A stretch of 64,000 nt of DNA, from NCBI RefSeq assembly GCF_000218895.1, contig NC_015703.1, forward strand, positions 4,229,001 through 4,293,000, written 5' to 3'. A program made the translations under genes and the position numbers. Source of the DNA: Runella slithyformis DSM 19594 (GTDB taxonomy: Bacteria > Bacteroidota > Bacteroidia > Cytophagales > Spirosomataceae). The notes beneath the pieces were generated by a model. That model had not been told where the DNA came from, did no database searches, and saw nothing but the letters and a program-made list of their open reading frames with translations. Shown here one piece after another: positions 62,808-64,000 of the stretch; the first letter of the stretch is position 1, and every line of letters starts with the position of its first letter.

Positions 62808-63908
62808 ATGCTAACCTGCCTGCCGGCACTTTATACGATGGTATTAACCGAAAATGCATCTTTTGCCTCAATAGATGAGCAAACGCTCGAATCTATAACC
62901 GTTTTTCAGGGAAAATGGCCTGTTGAAAAAGCGCAGGCATGGTATGCGGAGCAACCGTTCTTAGTGGGTTGTAATTACATTCCGAGCAATGCGGTCAACG
63001 AATTGGAAATGTGGCAGGCCGATACATGGTCGCCGGAAGTAATTGATAAGGAATTAGGCTGGGCCGAAAGCCTGGGGATGAATATTGTTCGCGTTTTTTT
63101 GCATAACATTGTTTTTGAGGATGATACCCAAGGGTATTTCGATCGAATCGACCGGTTTTTACACATTGCCGACAGCCACGGCATCAAAGTCATGTTTGTG
63201 TTCTTTGACAGCTGCTGGAACGATGATCCGGTCGGGGGGCCGCAACCCCAACCAAAACTCGGTACTCACAACTCGGGTTGGCTGCGCTGCCCCGGCACAA
63301 AAATGCTGAATGACCCCGATTCCTGGCATCGATTGGAAGCGTATCTCAAAGACACCATTGAACACCTGGCCCACGATAGCCGTGTATTGTTATGGGATCT
63401 TTATAATGAACCCAGTAACGGCGGCTATACCGATGCCATCATGCCGCTTCTTCGTAAAGCCTTTGAATGGGCTCGCGAGGTAAATCCCCCGCAACCTATC
63501 TCGTCAGGCTGGTGGATCGACCATTCCCCGTCCAACGAATTTATGTTTGCCAATTCCGACATTATCACTTTTCATAATTACCGCGACCCGCAAAACCTAG
63601 AAAACCAGATCAACGAATTGCAGGAACGATTTCAACGGCCTGTGATTTGTACTGAATACATGGCCCGTAAGCACGAAAGTACGTTTGAGGGTTGTTTGCC
63701 GATCTTCAAAAAGTATAATGTAGGAGCCATTAATTGGGGGCTGGTGCAGGGAAAAACCAATACCATTTATGCGTGGGATGAGATCATTCAGGGGGGGGAA
63801 GAGCCTTCATTGTGGTTTCATGATATATTTCGTCCCGATGGTTCGGTCTATAATCAGGCGGAGGTAGAATCTATTCGTGCGGCAACGGGTAAAGATATAA
63901 ATCAGTAA
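62808..63908 (+). CDS. GH5-like cellulase-family glycoside hydrolase
   Basis: A 366-residue barrel enzyme. The acid/base is Glu201 in WDLYNEPSN and the nucleophile is Glu283 in VICTEYMAR. VMFVFFDSCW matches the strand-4 region and ITFHNYRDP precedes the nucleophile. It resembles putative 1,4-beta-xylanase/cellulase proteins of Bacteroidota. The N-terminus (MLTCLPALYTMVLTENASFAS) is only a weak export signal, so location is uncertain. An in-frame stop lies shortly upstream, so a much longer start is excluded. The substrate is unknown. Confidence 0.82.
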   Translation: MLTCLPALYTMVLTENASFASIDEQTLESITVFQGKWPVEKAQAWYAEQPFLVGCNYIPSNAVNELEMWQADTWSPEVIDKELGWAESLGMNIVRVFLHNIVFEDDTQGYFDRIDRFLHIADSHGIKVMFVFFDSCWNDDPVGGPQPQPKLGTHNSGWLRCPGTKMLNDPDSWHRLEAYLKDTIEHLAHDSRVLLWDLYNEPSNGGYTDAIMPLLRKAFEWAREVNPPQPISSGWWIDHSPSNEFMFANSDIITFHNYRDPQNLENQINELQERFQRPVICTEYMARKHESTFEGCLPIFKKYNVGAINWGLVQGKTNTIYAWDEIIQGGEEPSLWFHDIFRPDGSVYNQAEVESIRAATGKDINQ

Positions 63909-63990
63909 ATGGTTCACAGTCTGCTGATGAATTTAAATGTCAGATTATCGAGGAATTGAATTTAACTTCTCGGTTAAAAATAATGTAAAG

Positions 63991-63998
63991 TAATTTTG
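63991..63998 (+). promoter_or_regulatory. Possible -7 element TAATTTTG at the right edge
   Basis: A TAnnTTTG match just before the window end, probably for the next gene outside. The -33 region is not clear. Confidence 0.4.
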
Positions 63999-64000
63999 CG

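Noticed and set aside
1-64000. tRNA, rRNA and riboswitch genes
   Set aside because: Reading the intergenic regions showed no cloverleaf, rRNA or recognised riboswitch pattern; a covariance-model search could still find weak ones.

Overview
The window looks like chromosome from a Cytophagales-type member of the Bacteroidota (Runella/Spirosoma-like). This is inferred from the gene families: GH130/epimerase mannan use, LytTR systems, DUF4038 and DUF6934 proteins, a split transketolase and several Uma2 genes. Promoter elements of the TTTG / TAnnTTTG kind and the lack of strong Shine-Dalgarno sites agree. No rRNA, tRNA, CRISPR array, transposase or prophage was recognised.

Layout. (1) Positions 1-6358 hold a sugar-use locus: two tandem DUF4038/GH140-like secreted glycosidases, a Gfo/Idh/MocA oxidoreductase, an RbsA-type ATPase, and an RbsC-like permease fused in one frame to an RbsB-like binding protein. 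(2) Positions 6595-17022 hold a beta-mannan locus: GH26 mannanase, Na+/solute symporter, GH130 mannosylglucose phosphorylase, cellobiose/mannobiose 2-epimerase, GH5 enzyme, SGNH acetylesterase and aldo/keto reductase, with a reverse-strand Uma2 gene wedged in the middle. Together they can cut mannan, import mannobiose, epimerise it to mannosylglucose and phosphorolyse it. (3) Positions 17333-26211 hold MscS, FAH-family, M23 peptidase, Bcp and a four-helix-bundle protein, then the two halves of transketolase separated by a 2.2 kb island of Uma2, AAA ATPase and a Toprim-like protein. (4) Positions 26272-36202 hold an ECF sigma module, LytTR regulators, an exonuclease, a TetR/metallo-hydrolase pair, Nfu and Mrp iron-sulfur proteins, an MFS transporter and a LytS/LytR-type pair. 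(5) Positions 36369-43525 hold membrane proteins, an MBL-rhodanese protein and a BlaI/M56 pair. (6) Positions 43581-44368 hold a DUF6934 cassette between mirror-image hairpins. (7) Positions 44369-63908 hold leuS, kdsB, corA, a HAD hydrolase, an acyltransferase, a TetR/SDR operon, a START protein, an S41 peptidase, an AsmA-like protein, a PIG-L deacetylase and a GH5-like enzyme.

A striking feature cuts across the genes: short repeats with a strict 7-base period (ACGAATG, ATTTTGG, AGTAGTG, TNACTYC and relatives). They lie between genes, supply stop codons, encode protein ends, and appear in frame inside leuS and kdsB. A second class, GC-rich REP-like hairpins, sits at intergenic boundaries. 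The candidates for under-described biology are the permease-binding protein fusion, the ATPase/Toprim island between the transketolase halves, the DUF6934/52-residue cassette, and the heptamer repeats entering essential genes.
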